Assembly: GCF_026723865.1 (NCBI RefSeq)
Contig: NZ_CP113529.1
Location: 3,596,001-3,660,000 of the forward strand
DNA length: 64,000 nucleotides
Origin: Mycobacterium sp. Aquia_216
GTDB lineage: Bacteria > Actinomycetota > Actinomycetes > Mycobacteriales > Mycobacteriaceae
Direction of reading: 5' to 3'
The position numbers and the translations under genes were made by a program. Positions 8,935 to 16,807 of the stretch are shown one piece after another. The first letter of the stretch is position 1. Every line of letters starts with the position of its first letter. Under the pieces are notes generated by a model that was not told the DNA's origin, ran no database searches, and saw only the letters and a list, made by a program, of their open reading frames with translations.

Positions 8935-9799
8935 CAGGTATCCGGACCGAGTGCAGGACGGCGTTGCTGACCGAGCCCAAGATCAGGCCGGTGAGACCGC
9001 CCCGGCCGTGGCTGCCGACCACCACCAGCTGCGCCTCCCTCGATTTTGACTGTTGGACAAGCTGATGGGCCGGCAGGTCGCGGACGAGTAGTCGACGCAC
9101 TGTTACGTTCGGATAGCGTTCGTGCCAGCCCGCCACACTTTCGGCGAGCCTGCGCTCCGCTTCGTCTTCCACTGCCGCCCAGCTCAAATCCGGAAGTTCG
9201 CTCAAAGGGACGTCACTCCACGCGTGCAAGGCAATCAATTCGACGCCGCGACGAGAGGCTTGGTCGAACGCGATCTCCGTCGCGAGTTCGGAAGCCGGTG
9301 AGCCGTCGATGCCGACCAGTACGGGGCCGTGCTGCGGGTTCGGCAGGTCTTCGTCACGGATGACCGCGACCGGGCAGTTGGCGTGCGACACCACGCTCGA
9401 GCTGACCGAACCGAGCAGACCCCGCGCCAGCAGCCCACGCCCCGAGCTGCCCACGACGATCATCTCTGCGTCGTCGGACATCTTGCTCAGGGCCAGCGCC
9501 GGAGTCGAATAAACGAACTCCTTCTTAATCGGTACCTTGTGGTCTGCCGGCATGGCATCCTCGGCCAGCTTGAGCGCGTGCGCAAGTTCCTTGCGGCAGT
9601 CGTCTTCCAGCTTTACCAACAGCGAGTCGGGGTAGGGAACGGGGGGCCACGTCGTCGTGGGAGTCACTACCGCGTGGAACAGGGTGAGCGGAATGCTTTG
9701 CAGCGCCGCATCGCGGGCCGCCCAGACGACGGCGGCGTCCGATGCGGGTGAGCCGTCGACCGCGACGACGATACCGAGTTGCTTGGCAGGTGCCGACAT
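8897..9799 (-). CDS. Tandem universal stress protein (Rv2005c/Rv2623 type)
   Basis: A 300-residue protein made of two Usp domains (about 1-150 and 155-300). Each keeps the ATP-binding G-2x-G-9x-G(S) signature: GSSGRGLLARGLLGSVSSS in the first and GSHGRGGLTGLILGSVSNA in the second. In M. tuberculosis such tandem Usp proteins (for example Rv2623) bind ATP and belong to the hypoxia/NO dormancy regulon. Upstream lies a DosR-box-like sequence, and the ribosome binding site AAAGGAG is inside a perfect 7-bp hairpin, so both transcriptional and post-transcriptional control are suggested. The 3' end overlaps the convergent monooxygenase by 38 bases. Confidence 0.9.
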   Translation of the reverse strand: MSAPAKQLGIVVAVDGSPASDAAVVWAARDAALQSIPLTLFHAVVTPTTTWPPVPYPDSLLVKLEDDCRKELAHALKLAEDAMPADHKVPIKKEFVYSTPALALSKMSDDAEMIVVGSSGRGLLARGLLGSVSSSVVSHANCPVAVIRDEDLPNPQHGPVLVGIDGSPASELATEIAFDQASRRGVELIALHAWSDVPLSELPDLSWAAVEDEAERRLAESVAGWHERYPNVTVRRLLVRDLPAHQLVQQSKSREAQLVVVGSHGRGGLTGLILGSVSNAVLHSVRIPVIVARPPQGTAH

Positions 9800-9803
9800 T
9801 TCG

Positions 9804-9823
9804 TACTCCTTTTGTCAGGAGTA
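9804..9823 (-). promoter_or_regulatory. Hairpin enclosing the Shine-Dalgarno of the stress-protein gene
   Basis: On the mRNA strand TACTCCT-GACAAA-AGGAGTA forms a perfect 7-bp stem with a 6-base loop. The 3' arm contains the AGGAG that lies 6 bases before ATG 9799, so the folded leader would hide the ribosome binding site. The structure is plain in the sequence; a regulatory role is inferred. Confidence 0.5.
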
Positions 9824-9849
9824 ACGGTATTGACCGGCATGCCCCCGGT

Positions 9850-9869
9850 CGTGAGCCTTTAGTCCCCAA
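9850..9869 (-). promoter_or_regulatory. DosR-box-like site upstream of the stress-protein gene
   Basis: Read on the minus strand the site begins TTGGGGACTAAAG, an excellent match to the left part of the DosR consensus TTSGGGACTWWAGTCCCSAA; the right half is weak. It lies 51-70 bases before the ATG, a usual distance for DosR activation of usp genes. Confidence 0.55.
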
Positions 9870-9897
9870 CCACGGGGACAGAGGACCTTCGCGTCAG

Positions 9898-10167
9898 CTA
9901 GCCGTGTTGACCTTCCCTGAAGTGGTTGATGGCATGCACGACCCCCGCAATGTGCTCTTCGCTGAGTTTCTCCCCGTCAAAGACATGGTTGAGAAGAATC
10001 TTGAGGTCGAGCATTTGCTGCAGATAGACCAGACATGGCGGGCAGTCTTCAAGATGCTTGGCCACGATCGGACCCCATTGGTCCGGATTCGAATCGACCA
10101 GATCGTCGACCAGCCGAACGAAATCGACGCAGTCGATCGCGGGAACTGTGTTGTCGTAGACGGTCAT
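9898..10167 (-). CDS. Zinc-finger anti-sigma factor (ZAS type)
   Basis: An 89-residue soluble protein with the HxxxCxxC motif of zinc-associated anti-sigma factors (HLEDCPPCLVYLQQML, about residues 38-53). ZAS proteins bind a cognate ECF sigma factor and release it on redox change at the Cys pair or on phosphorylation. The ATG at 10167 overlaps the TGA of the ECF sigma gene immediately upstream (ATGA), so the two are translationally coupled, the classical sigma/anti-sigma arrangement. No membrane segment follows, which suggests a cytoplasmic signal such as disulfide stress instead of an envelope signal. Family is confident; the signal is inferred. Confidence 0.78.
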   Translation of the reverse strand: MTVYDNTVPAIDCVDFVRLVDDLVDSNPDQWGPIVAKHLEDCPPCLVYLQQMLDLKILLNHVFDGEKLSEEHIAGVVHAINHFREGQHG

Positions 10168-10778
10168 TGGTGGTACCGCTTTTCTAATTCGTTTCTGAGG
10201 TTGCCCCGGGCGCGGTAGAGAAGTGCACGTTGTCCCTCAGCGGATAGTTCAAGAATCTCGGCTGCCTCGTCGGCGGAGGTGCCGACGAGATCACGCAGGA
10301 TCACCAGCTGCCGCTGCCGTTCGGGCAGCGCATCCAGGGCTACCCGCACGTAGCCGATGAGCTCTTGCGCCACGGTGCGGTCCTCCGGCAGAAAGCGCCG
10401 CGAGGGCGGGACGCTCCAATGCCCGGCGTCGGGGTGGCCGGCGGGATGCATGCGGCCCGACAGTGGCTCGGTATCGGCAGCGGCCAGGACCTCGTGGTCT
10501 CGGATCCGGGACTCGCGGCGCCGGTGCCGCGAAGCGGTGTTCTTGACGATTGCGAACAGCCAGGTGCCCACGGACGAGCGGCCCTCGAACGACGCCGAGG
10601 ATTGCAAAACCTGCACCCACGCCTCCTGCACCGCTTCTTCAGCCACTGTCGCCGAATCCACCATCGTGCGCGCGAAATTCACCATCGGCCGGTGAAAGTC
10701 GCGAACCAAGTTGGCGAGCGGAATCCCGCCGACCAGGTGCTGAGTCCCCTCCGGTGGCACCGCCACCGGGGTCACCAT
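10164..10778 (-). CDS. ECF-type RNA polymerase sigma factor
   Basis: A 204-residue sigma factor. Region 2 is seen around residues 22-90 (LVRDFHRPMVNFARTMV, AEEAVQEAWVQVL, GRSSVGTWLFAIVKN), and region 4 around residues 140-200 (ALDALPERQRQLVILRDLVG, SADEAAEILELSAEGQRALL, YRARGNLRNELEK). A 40-residue Pro/His-rich linker separates them. The coupled downstream gene is its probable zinc-finger anti-sigma. The genes on the other side (acyl-CoA dehydrogenase-like and OsmC, same strand, 10 bases away from the former's stop) could be upstream members of the same transcript. Which promoters it reads is unknown; an oxidative or thiol stress role fits the neighbours. Confidence 0.9.
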   Translation of the reverse strand: MVTPVAVPPEGTQHLVGGIPLANLVRDFHRPMVNFARTMVDSATVAEEAVQEAWVQVLQSSASFEGRSSVGTWLFAIVKNTASRHRRRESRIRDHEVLAAADTEPLSGRMHPAGHPDAGHWSVPPSRRFLPEDRTVAQELIGYVRVALDALPERQRQLVILRDLVGTSADEAAEILELSAEGQRALLYRARGNLRNELEKRYHQ

Positions 10779-10788
10779 CGACCCGAAC

Positions 10789-11856
10789 TCAAGCGCATCT
10801 TCCTAGTTCCCAGCGCAGTTGCGCTTCCGACGGCGACTGCACGGGGATAAACGCCGCTTCCCGGTAACGCCGGCTGGCCGCAGTACGGCTCGCGTACCCC
10901 TTGCCGCCGGCGGTTCGAATCTCTAAATCTGCACTGGCACTGGATAATTCGGCAGCAGCAAGGCGCAGTGACAAGAGCTCTTTCTTCGTCGGCGACTTCG
11001 CCCCGCCAACGGCGGCGGCCACGTCGGCCAGCGTCGCCTCCGCCGCGGCGAGCTTCTCGGCGATCGCGTCGACCTCGGCAGTGAACACCGAGTTGACCCC
11101 CGAGAGCCCGAGCTTGCTCTGTTCGACCGTGGTCCGGGTCAGCCCCAGGCACATGGCCGACTGCAAGACGAGGAACGTCGGTCGCACCGTCTGCAGGAAC
11201 TCGTCAAATTCCGTGGACAGCACCTGTTCTGAGCCGATCTGCGCATTTTCCAGCTTCAGATACGACGACGCGGTGCTACCCATGGCCAGCAGGTCGAAGT
11301 GATCACCGATGACGACGCCCGGGGTCCCCAGCGGGAGAGCCACGATCAACTTCTCGCCGGCATCGGTGCTGGCCGCGGTAACCATCGTCGAATCGGGATA
11401 GAGGTTGCTGGCCCACCTGATTGAACCGCTCAGCAGGTAGCCGCCGTCGACCGGCGCGGCAGTCAGGTCCAGACTGCCGCAGCCGGCCGCCTCCTTGAAC
11501 GCCGACGCCATCCCGGTCACTCCCAGGGCGGCACCGGACAGCAGTGGCTGAGCCGCCGCAAGGCTGAATGGCGTTGCGGCCGTGAGCAAATACTCGATCG
11601 TCATTCGGTTGGCCCACACCGAGAATCCCGTACTCATGCACTCTCCGGATATCTGCCCGATGACATCGGCCATCCGCGGGAGCCGTCCGTCGGTGTTTCC
11701 CGGCGCACCCAGGCCAAGTAGGCCGGCTGCGCCGAGCCGAGTGAAACTGCGGCGGGAGGTTTCCTCACCGCTGTCCAACGTGCCGGCATGGGCACGAATG
11801 TCTGCCAGCAGCTCCGGGTCGAGCCGCTCGACTGCGGAATCCACGGTTGCGGTCAC
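10789..11856 (-). CDS. Acyl-CoA dehydrogenase-like flavoprotein
   Basis: A 355-residue protein with the layout of acyl-CoA dehydrogenase family members: an N-terminal helical part (LLADIRAHAGTLDSGEETSRRSFTR), a middle beta domain (SGSIRWASNLYPDSTMVTAAS) and a C-terminal helical bundle (VFTAEVDAIAEKLAAAEATLADVAAAV). The N-terminal domain and overall length are slightly short for a classical enzyme (about 380-400). Start GTG 11856 is taken because GGAGG lies 7 bases upstream; the longer frame to 12057 runs inside the OsmC gene. It follows the OsmC gene by 11 bases, so they form an operon. Such divergent family members often act as desulfurisation or monooxygenase-type flavoproteins instead of beta-oxidation enzymes. 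Substrate unknown. Confidence 0.65.
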   Translation of the reverse strand: MTATVDSAVERLDPELLADIRAHAGTLDSGEETSRRSFTRLGAAGLLGLGAPGNTDGRLPRMADVIGQISGECMSTGFSVWANRMTIEYLLTAATPFSLAAAQPLLSGAALGVTGMASAFKEAAGCGSLDLTAAPVDGGYLLSGSIRWASNLYPDSTMVTAASTDAGEKLIVALPLGTPGVVIGDHFDLLAMGSTASSYLKLENAQIGSEQVLSTEFDEFLQTVRPTFLVLQSAMCLGLTRTTVEQSKLGLSGVNSVFTAEVDAIAEKLAAAEATLADVAAAVGGAKSPTKKELLSLRLAAAELSSASADLEIRTAGGKGYASRTAASRRYREAAFIPVQSPSEAQLRWELGRCA

Positions 11857-11867
11857 TGCATTGCCTC

Positions 11868-12392
11868 CTAGTCGACGATGAGAGTCGAGTCGACGCTGGC
11901 CGGGCGCCGGAACGTATTGACCACGGGCGACCAGGCGATGGCGTTGTCGTGGATCTGCTTGAGCGTCTCGTCGTCGGTGTCTCCGGCCAGCGCCACCTTG
12001 CAGCGCACCGCGGTGAAGCCCAGGACCTTGCCGTCCGGGGTGTCGCCGACGCCCCACACCGCGGAGATGTCGATGTCGCCTTCCATCTCGACCTCGATCT
12101 TGGTGAGTGTCACGCCACGGTGCGTGGCGTTGGCCAACAAACCGACCGAGATGCAGGATCCCAAGGCGGCCAGGGCGGTCTCCGACGGATTGGGCGCGGA
12201 GTCGTCACCGAGCAGCGCGGGCGGTTCCCCGACGAGCATCGGCGTGAGGTCGCGCACGTAGGTCATATTGCGAAACCCAGCCTCGCAAACCGTTCTGGCT
12301 TTCAGGGTCTTCTTGCCGGTCGTGGGGTCGGACTTGGCGTTACAGGACAGCCGGTCGAGCCCTTCCGCGTCGATGATGAGCGCGTCGGTCAT
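11868..12392 (-). CDS. OsmC-family peroxiredoxin-like protein
   Basis: A 174-residue OsmC/YhfA-type protein. The conserved core shows NPSETALAALGSCISVGLLANATHRG, with one catalytic Cys in GSC, and a second conserved Cys in the early part (RTVCEAGFRN) or in VRCKVAL. OsmC proteins reduce organic hydroperoxides with paired cysteines; many members in operons with acyl-CoA dehydrogenase-like genes are of undefined function. It is the first gene of a minus-strand pair with the flavoprotein at 10789-11856. Proximity to the ECF/anti-sigma pair is consistent with a thiol or peroxide stress module, but no promoter motif was identified. Confidence 0.82.
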   Translation of the reverse strand: MTDALIIDAEGLDRLSCNAKSDPTTGKKTLKARTVCEAGFRNMTYVRDLTPMLVGEPPALLGDDSAPNPSETALAALGSCISVGLLANATHRGVTLTKIEVEMEGDIDISAVWGVGDTPDGKVLGFTAVRCKVALAGDTDDETLKQIHDNAIAWSPVVNTFRRPASVDSTLIVD

Positions 12393-12512
12393 GGAGTTCC
12401 TCCGTTTTCTCGCTGATTTTGGTCTTCACGTCGTTAGTGCTCGGCGAACGCCGGTGCGTGACGGTCGGTCGGATTTATTTACCGCGACGAAACGAACATG
12501 ACCCACCCAAGA

Positions 12513-12540
12513 CGCCGCGGCCGCCGGTCGCTGCGCGGCG
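12513..12540. terminator. GC-rich hairpin downstream of efeB
   Basis: CGCCGCG (12513-12519) and CGCGGCG (12534-12540) pair perfectly over a 14-base loop, 15 bases beyond the efeB stop on the minus strand. There is no U-tract, as is common for mycobacterial terminators, so the assignment is weak. Confidence 0.3.
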
Positions 12541-12554
12541 CGGGTGAGATTTGC

Positions 12555-13871
12555 TCAGCTGAACAGGCTTTGCGCGATGTAGTGGCCTTCCGCGGGCGCG
12601 GGGGGTACCGCGAAGATAGCTGATCCGATGTGACGGATGTACTCGTTGAGCAGATCGTTGGCGCCGAGCCGGTTCTGCAGACGAATAAAATCTTGCGGAT
12701 CTTTTTGATACGAGAGGAACAGCAACCCGGCATTGAGTTGGCCATTCGGGTCGAGGCCGTCGGTGTAGTTGTAGGAGCGTCGACGGATCATGATGCCGTC
12801 GTTGTTTTCCCGGGCGGCCAAGCCGACGTGTGACAACGGATCGATGAGCGGCGTACCGTCGGCGCCGGTGGCGGCGAAGTTGGGCGTGTCGAATTCGGCC
12901 TTGCCGCTCAGCGGCGCCCCTTCCTGCTTGGTACGGCCGAAGATCTTCTGCTGGTTGCCGACCCGGTCGACGTCCCAGGTCTCCAGCAGCATCCGGATCT
13001 TGCGCACGACCTGGTAGGTACCACCGTTCATCCACGGCTGGTCACTGTTGTCGACCCAGACGAAACGCCCGTATTCCGCCTCGGTGGTGACGTTGCGGGT
13101 GCCGTCCTTGAATCCCAACAGGTTTCGCGGGGTCTGCTGACCGGGGCCGGCCGACGCTCGTCCAAACCCCAGCACCGCCCAGAACGGCGACACGATATTG
13201 CGGCCGAGACGGGCCAGATTGCGCACCGCGTGGTAACAGACCTGCGGGTCGTCCGCGCAGGCTTGCACCGACAGGTCGCCACCGTGCAGCCGCGCATCCA
13301 GGTTGTCCCCGTTGAGTGGCGGCAGGTCGGTGAACACCGCCGGACGCCGCGCCGCAAGCCCGAACCGATCTCCGAAAAGCGCCGGGCCCAACCCGATCGT
13401 CACGGTGAGACTGGCCGGGCTCAGCCCGTAGGCCTCACCGGTATCGGTGGGCGGCTGCACCTCGACCTGCGGCTGGACCGTGCCGACGGGCTTGCCCTGC
13501 TGCAGGACCGCGACCGCGGCCGACCAGCGCGCCAGCAGCGCTTGTAGATCCGCGCGACCGGCGCCAGAGGCCAACGAGAATGACATGAAGACGGCGTAAC
13601 GCTGTGGGAGCGTCGCGATTCCACCCTGGTGAACCTGGCCGTAGAAAGGGTAACTACGGCGCAGGTCTACGGTGTCGTCCCCAGCATCCGAGCCATCGCG
13701 ATGCGCGGTCGCGGACGCATAGCCGGCGAAGCCGCCACCGACGGCACCGACGGCGGTCCCGGTGAGCCCGGCCAGCATCGCGCCGCCGAGCATCCGCCGC
13801 CGCGATACCGATGCGGCCTCAGCCGGCGTCTCGGCATTGTCGGCGTGTTCGGCCAGCGCGTCGTCGGCCAT
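12555..13871 (-). CDS. efeB: EfeB: Tat-exported DyP-type heme peroxidase/deferrochelatase
   Basis: A 438-residue DyP-family protein. A twin-arginine signal (VSRRRMLGGAMLAGLTG, about residues 22-38) is followed by an Ala-rich cleavage region. The DyP signature appears as GFKDGT near residue 254-260, and the candidate proximal heme ligand is the His in DPLSHVGLAARENN, followed by IMIRRRSYNY. EfeB is exported by Tat, oxidises ferrous iron or releases iron from heme, and works with EfeO and EfeU. The start lies 2 bases after the efeO stop, indicating coupled translation. It is the last gene of the efeUOB operon, with a possible terminator hairpin after it. Confidence 0.9.
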   Translation of the reverse strand: MADDALAEHADNAETPAEAASVSRRRMLGGAMLAGLTGTAVGAVGGGFAGYASATAHRDGSDAGDDTVDLRRSYPFYGQVHQGGIATLPQRYAVFMSFSLASGAGRADLQALLARWSAAVAVLQQGKPVGTVQPQVEVQPPTDTGEAYGLSPASLTVTIGLGPALFGDRFGLAARRPAVFTDLPPLNGDNLDARLHGGDLSVQACADDPQVCYHAVRNLARLGRNIVSPFWAVLGFGRASAGPGQQTPRNLLGFKDGTRNVTTEAEYGRFVWVDNSDQPWMNGGTYQVVRKIRMLLETWDVDRVGNQQKIFGRTKQEGAPLSGKAEFDTPNFAATGADGTPLIDPLSHVGLAARENNDGIMIRRRSYNYTDGLDPNGQLNAGLLFLSYQKDPQDFIRLQNRLGANDLLNEYIRHIGSAIFAVPPAPAEGHYIAQSLFS

Positions 13872-13873
13872 CG

Positions 13874-15136
13874 TCAGTTCGCCGAGACCACTTTTTGAGC
13901 GACCGTGGACAGGCTCTGGTGCAGCGGCTGGATCACCGCGGTCAACTTGGGCGCATCGCTGGCCTGCAGCGCGGGAGTGTACGCACGGTAGCCGCCCAGC
14001 GCGGTCGGGTCGCGATAGCCGTCCAGCACATTCAGTACCGCCCGGAACTGCTGATCAATCTGATTGACCAGATTGGCGTCGATCTTCTCCAGTCCGGGCC
14101 GCAGCGACGCGTAAGCCTGTTGCGCGCCTTCGACATTGCCGGAGAAGTCGACCAGGTCGATATGACTGAAGGCCTCTTCCTCGCCGGTGATCTTGGTGTT
14201 TTGTACCTCTTCGATCAAATCGCTTGCACCGTTGGCCAAATCCTCGGGCTTGTATTGCAGGCTGGCGACCACGTTGTTCAATTTGCCGACATTGCCCACC
14301 AATTCGGTGCTCAGGGCCTTGGTGCCCGGGGTGATCGCGCCGCCCTGCCAGAGGTCGCGTTCGATCGCATGGAAACCCTTCCATCCGACTTTGGCATCCA
14401 CGGGAGTCGACGCACGCATGTCGATCAGGTAGTCCAGGCTGCCCGCGTTGTCCCCGACCGCGAAGCCCGGCAGGACGAAGCCTTCCACACTGGATTCCGC
14501 ACGCTCGTAGAACAGTCGGGCCTTCGCGTAGGCCACCTTGGAAGCGTCGAGGTTGCCCGACTGTATCGCCGCATCGAGCGCCTTCACGCCGTCACCGAGC
14601 TGCGCGATCTGATTGACGATGTACGCCGCGTAGTCCTTGGTGCCCTGACTGAGGATGCTCGCCACCGTGCCCGTCGGTCCCGCCGGCGCCTGACCTGTCA
14701 CCGTCAGGTTCTGGTACTCGGCGCTCGCGCCGGGGCAATACACCTGGTACGAACCGCCCTCCAGCGAGACCGTGAACGAGACCGGATCCAGGCCGGGTGC
14801 CAGATTCTCCTTTTCCCCCACAATGCGCTGATCCCGGAGCAACTCCATTTCGGTGATGCCCGGTGCGCTGGTGTTGACCACGGTGAAGGTCACCGGTCCG
14901 GCCGGCACGCTGGTGGTGTCCAGGGCGCAACCGTCTTTTCCGCCGGTGTTAGCCATCGTCACCTTGACGGCCTTGGTCCCGCCGGGTTGACCGGCCTGCC
15001 CCGGCCCGGAAGGGCTCGACTGCCCGCCCGAGTGGCTGCATGCGACCACCGGAAAGGCGCTCATCACGGCGAGAACCGTTGCAGTCAGCCAGAATTTACG
15101 AGACCGGCACGTTACCGGGGCGGTGCGACTCACCAT
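13874..15136 (-). CDS. efeO: EfeO: iron-binding lipoprotein with cupredoxin and imelysin (M75) domains
   Basis: A 420-residue exported protein. A signal peptide ends in a lipobox, FPVVAC, so it should be lipid-anchored. An N-terminal cupredoxin-like region (about residues 45-150, VTMANTGGKDGCALDTTSVPAG to YCPGASAEYQN) precedes an imelysin/peptidase-M75 domain with the HxxE metal motif in GFHAIERDLW. EfeO captures iron outside the membrane and passes it to EfeU. ATG 15136 is preferred because AGAGGA lies 9 bases upstream; an ATG at 15154 would add six residues. The start overlaps the 3' end of efeU by 41 bases, a stronger overlap than usual. Middle gene of efeUOB. Confidence 0.9.
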   Translation of the reverse strand: MVSRTAPVTCRSRKFWLTATVLAVMSAFPVVACSHSGGQSSPSGPGQAGQPGGTKAVKVTMANTGGKDGCALDTTSVPAGPVTFTVVNTSAPGITEMELLRDQRIVGEKENLAPGLDPVSFTVSLEGGSYQVYCPGASAEYQNLTVTGQAPAGPTGTVASILSQGTKDYAAYIVNQIAQLGDGVKALDAAIQSGNLDASKVAYAKARLFYERAESSVEGFVLPGFAVGDNAGSLDYLIDMRASTPVDAKVGWKGFHAIERDLWQGGAITPGTKALSTELVGNVGKLNNVVASLQYKPEDLANGASDLIEEVQNTKITGEEEAFSHIDLVDFSGNVEGAQQAYASLRPGLEKIDANLVNQIDQQFRAVLNVLDGYRDPTALGGYRAYTPALQASDAPKLTAVIQPLHQSLSTVAQKVVSAN

Positions 15137-16703
15137 TGATCGATTTCCTCTCATCCTGTTGCCTGCGGCCTACGCGCACCGAGGCTATCGCTGACAGCGC
15201 ACAAGCCAGCGCAAAGCAGGCTAGTACCAACGGAAGCCAGACACGCCATAGTTGGCTCTCTCCACGATTGCGGTCGCCGGCGACGATCCCGGCGACCGTC
15301 GAGTGGTCTTCGGCAACCGACGTCGACCAGTCGGTCGGTAGCCCGCCAAGACTGACGGTCTTGGCCCCGGCCAGCCCACCACCGGTCAGGATCGCCGTGC
15401 GGTTGCTCGTCGCTTGCGCACTCACCACTGAGTTACCTTGCGCGAGCACGGTATACACAGTGGTCGTTGACCATTGCCCCTGAAACGGCCCCGGAGTACG
15501 GCCAACGCTGAGACCGACCGGCAACCGGCCCCCCGTCATGGTGAGCAACTGATCCAGCGTGACGGCCGTCGCACCGTCGGCTCCGAGAGCCTCGGAACCC
15601 TGCAATACCTGTACCAGCAAGCCATCCAGGGTTTCCTCGCCCGCCGGGGCGAGCGGGATGCTGTGTGCGGTCGCGGTGCCGTCGGCGACGACCAGCGTTT
15701 GGCCTTGTGGCCCGCCGGTCAGCGACACCGCAGCGGTGTGCCCGGCGCGGTCGGTGACGGTGCGGGCCCGCACGTCGGACGCGCGGGTTGGGGCCGGTGC
15801 CGTGATCGCCAGCCCAGCCGCGACGATGATCAGCACCGCGGACGTCGCCGCCAGCAATCGGCACCGCGTTCGCGGCGCGGCGGCAAGGCGCGGGGGCCAC
15901 AGGAAGACGACGAGCACCGGAACCGCATACAGCAGCCAGCCCAGCAGCTCGATCAAGCGTGGATCGGTGGGGATGCCGAACACCCCGGCGAGCAGTGCAC
16001 TCAGCACGGACTGGCTGGGTATCCAGGCCGAGAGGTCGAGCACCTGTTGCTGGCCGATCGTCACCCAGCCCGCCTCGTGTGCGGTGCGCAGCGCACCCAG
16101 CACCAGCCCGGCGGCGATCAGCACCAAAAACACTCCGGTGACGCGGAAGAAGCGGCCCAGGTTGAGCTTCAGCCCACCGAAGTAGAGACCGATGCCCAGC
16201 AAGATCGCCGCCGCGATGCCCGAAGCGCCCCCCAGCACCGCGAACCACCGGTTGCCGTGCGACGTCTGCGCGGCCGCCAGCAGAAACACCGACGTCTCGA
16301 AGCCCTCCTTGAGGACGGCCAGAAACGCCATCACGACGAGTGCCAACGTGCCGCCACGGTTCAGTGCCTGTTGGGCTTCTCGTTCAAGTTCGCCCTTGAG
16401 CCCCATGGCGTTGCGGTTCATCCAGATGATCATCGAAGTCACAAACACCACGGCAATGGCGTTGATGACGGTCTCCAGCATTTCCTGCTGGGCTTGCGGC
16501 AGCGTGGCGGAGAACAGATCCAGACCGACGCCAACCGCAACGCTGATCAAGACGGCCAATGTCACGCCGAGGAACATCGGGCGGGTCGATTGACCATTTC
16601 GCTTGAGGAAGGCGGCGACGATGCTCACGATGAGCGCCGCCTCCAGGCCCTCGCGCAGTCCGATCAGGAACGTGCCGAGGAAAATGCCGAATACGCCCTG
16701 CAT
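15096..16703 (-). CDS. efeU: EfeU: FTR1-family iron permease with a long C-terminal extension
   Basis: A 535-residue inner-membrane permease. The two iron-coordination motifs of the FTR1 family are present: REGLE (residues 17-21) and a second, KEGFE (132-136). Seven hydrophobic segments fill the first 280 residues. The protein then continues for about 250 residues as a non-membrane, Ser/Thr/Gly-rich region (roughly 300-500) and ends with a further transmembrane segment (LWRVWLPLVLACFALACAL), which makes it about twice the length of E. coli EfeU. The extension is presumably extracytoplasmic. An iron-box-like sequence lies 33-51 bases before ATG 16703, suggesting repression by IdeR when iron is plentiful. 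Confidence 0.9.
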   Translation of the reverse strand: MQGVFGIFLGTFLIGLREGLEAALIVSIVAAFLKRNGQSTRPMFLGVTLAVLISVAVGVGLDLFSATLPQAQQEMLETVINAIAVVFVTSMIIWMNRNAMGLKGELEREAQQALNRGGTLALVVMAFLAVLKEGFETSVFLLAAAQTSHGNRWFAVLGGASGIAAAILLGIGLYFGGLKLNLGRFFRVTGVFLVLIAAGLVLGALRTAHEAGWVTIGQQQVLDLSAWIPSQSVLSALLAGVFGIPTDPRLIELLGWLLYAVPVLVVFLWPPRLAAAPRTRCRLLAATSAVLIIVAAGLAITAPAPTRASDVRARTVTDRAGHTAAVSLTGGPQGQTLVVADGTATAHSIPLAPAGEETLDGLLVQVLQGSEALGADGATAVTLDQLLTMTGGRLPVGLSVGRTPGPFQGQWSTTTVYTVLAQGNSVVSAQATSNRTAILTGGGLAGAKTVSLGGLPTDWSTSVAEDHSTVAGIVAGDRNRGESQLWRVWLPLVLACFALACALSAIASVRVGRRQQDERKSINGESHRPGNVPVS

Positions 16704-16735
16704 GCACCCGACTCCCGTCCCGTGGATCGAGACCT

Positions 16736-16754
16736 CCGACTTAGCCTACCCTAA
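16736..16754 (-). promoter_or_regulatory. IdeR (iron box)-like site upstream of efeUOB
   Basis: The stretch contains TTAGCCTACCCTAA and matches the 19-base IdeR consensus at 12 of 19 positions counted by eye. It sits 33-51 bases before the efeU ATG and also lies 54 bases before the divergent membrane protein gene. Iron repression of efeUOB is plausible; this site is weaker than the one at 4065. Confidence 0.45.
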
Positions 16755-16807
16755 CTTTGGAACGGGCCCGCTGTCACAGTTTCCGACGTTGCGCCGTCAT
16801 ACATGTC

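Noticed and set aside
11857..12057. Extension of the acyl-CoA dehydrogenase-like gene
   Set aside because: It lies inside the OsmC gene, and GTG 11856 has a good GGAGG upstream.
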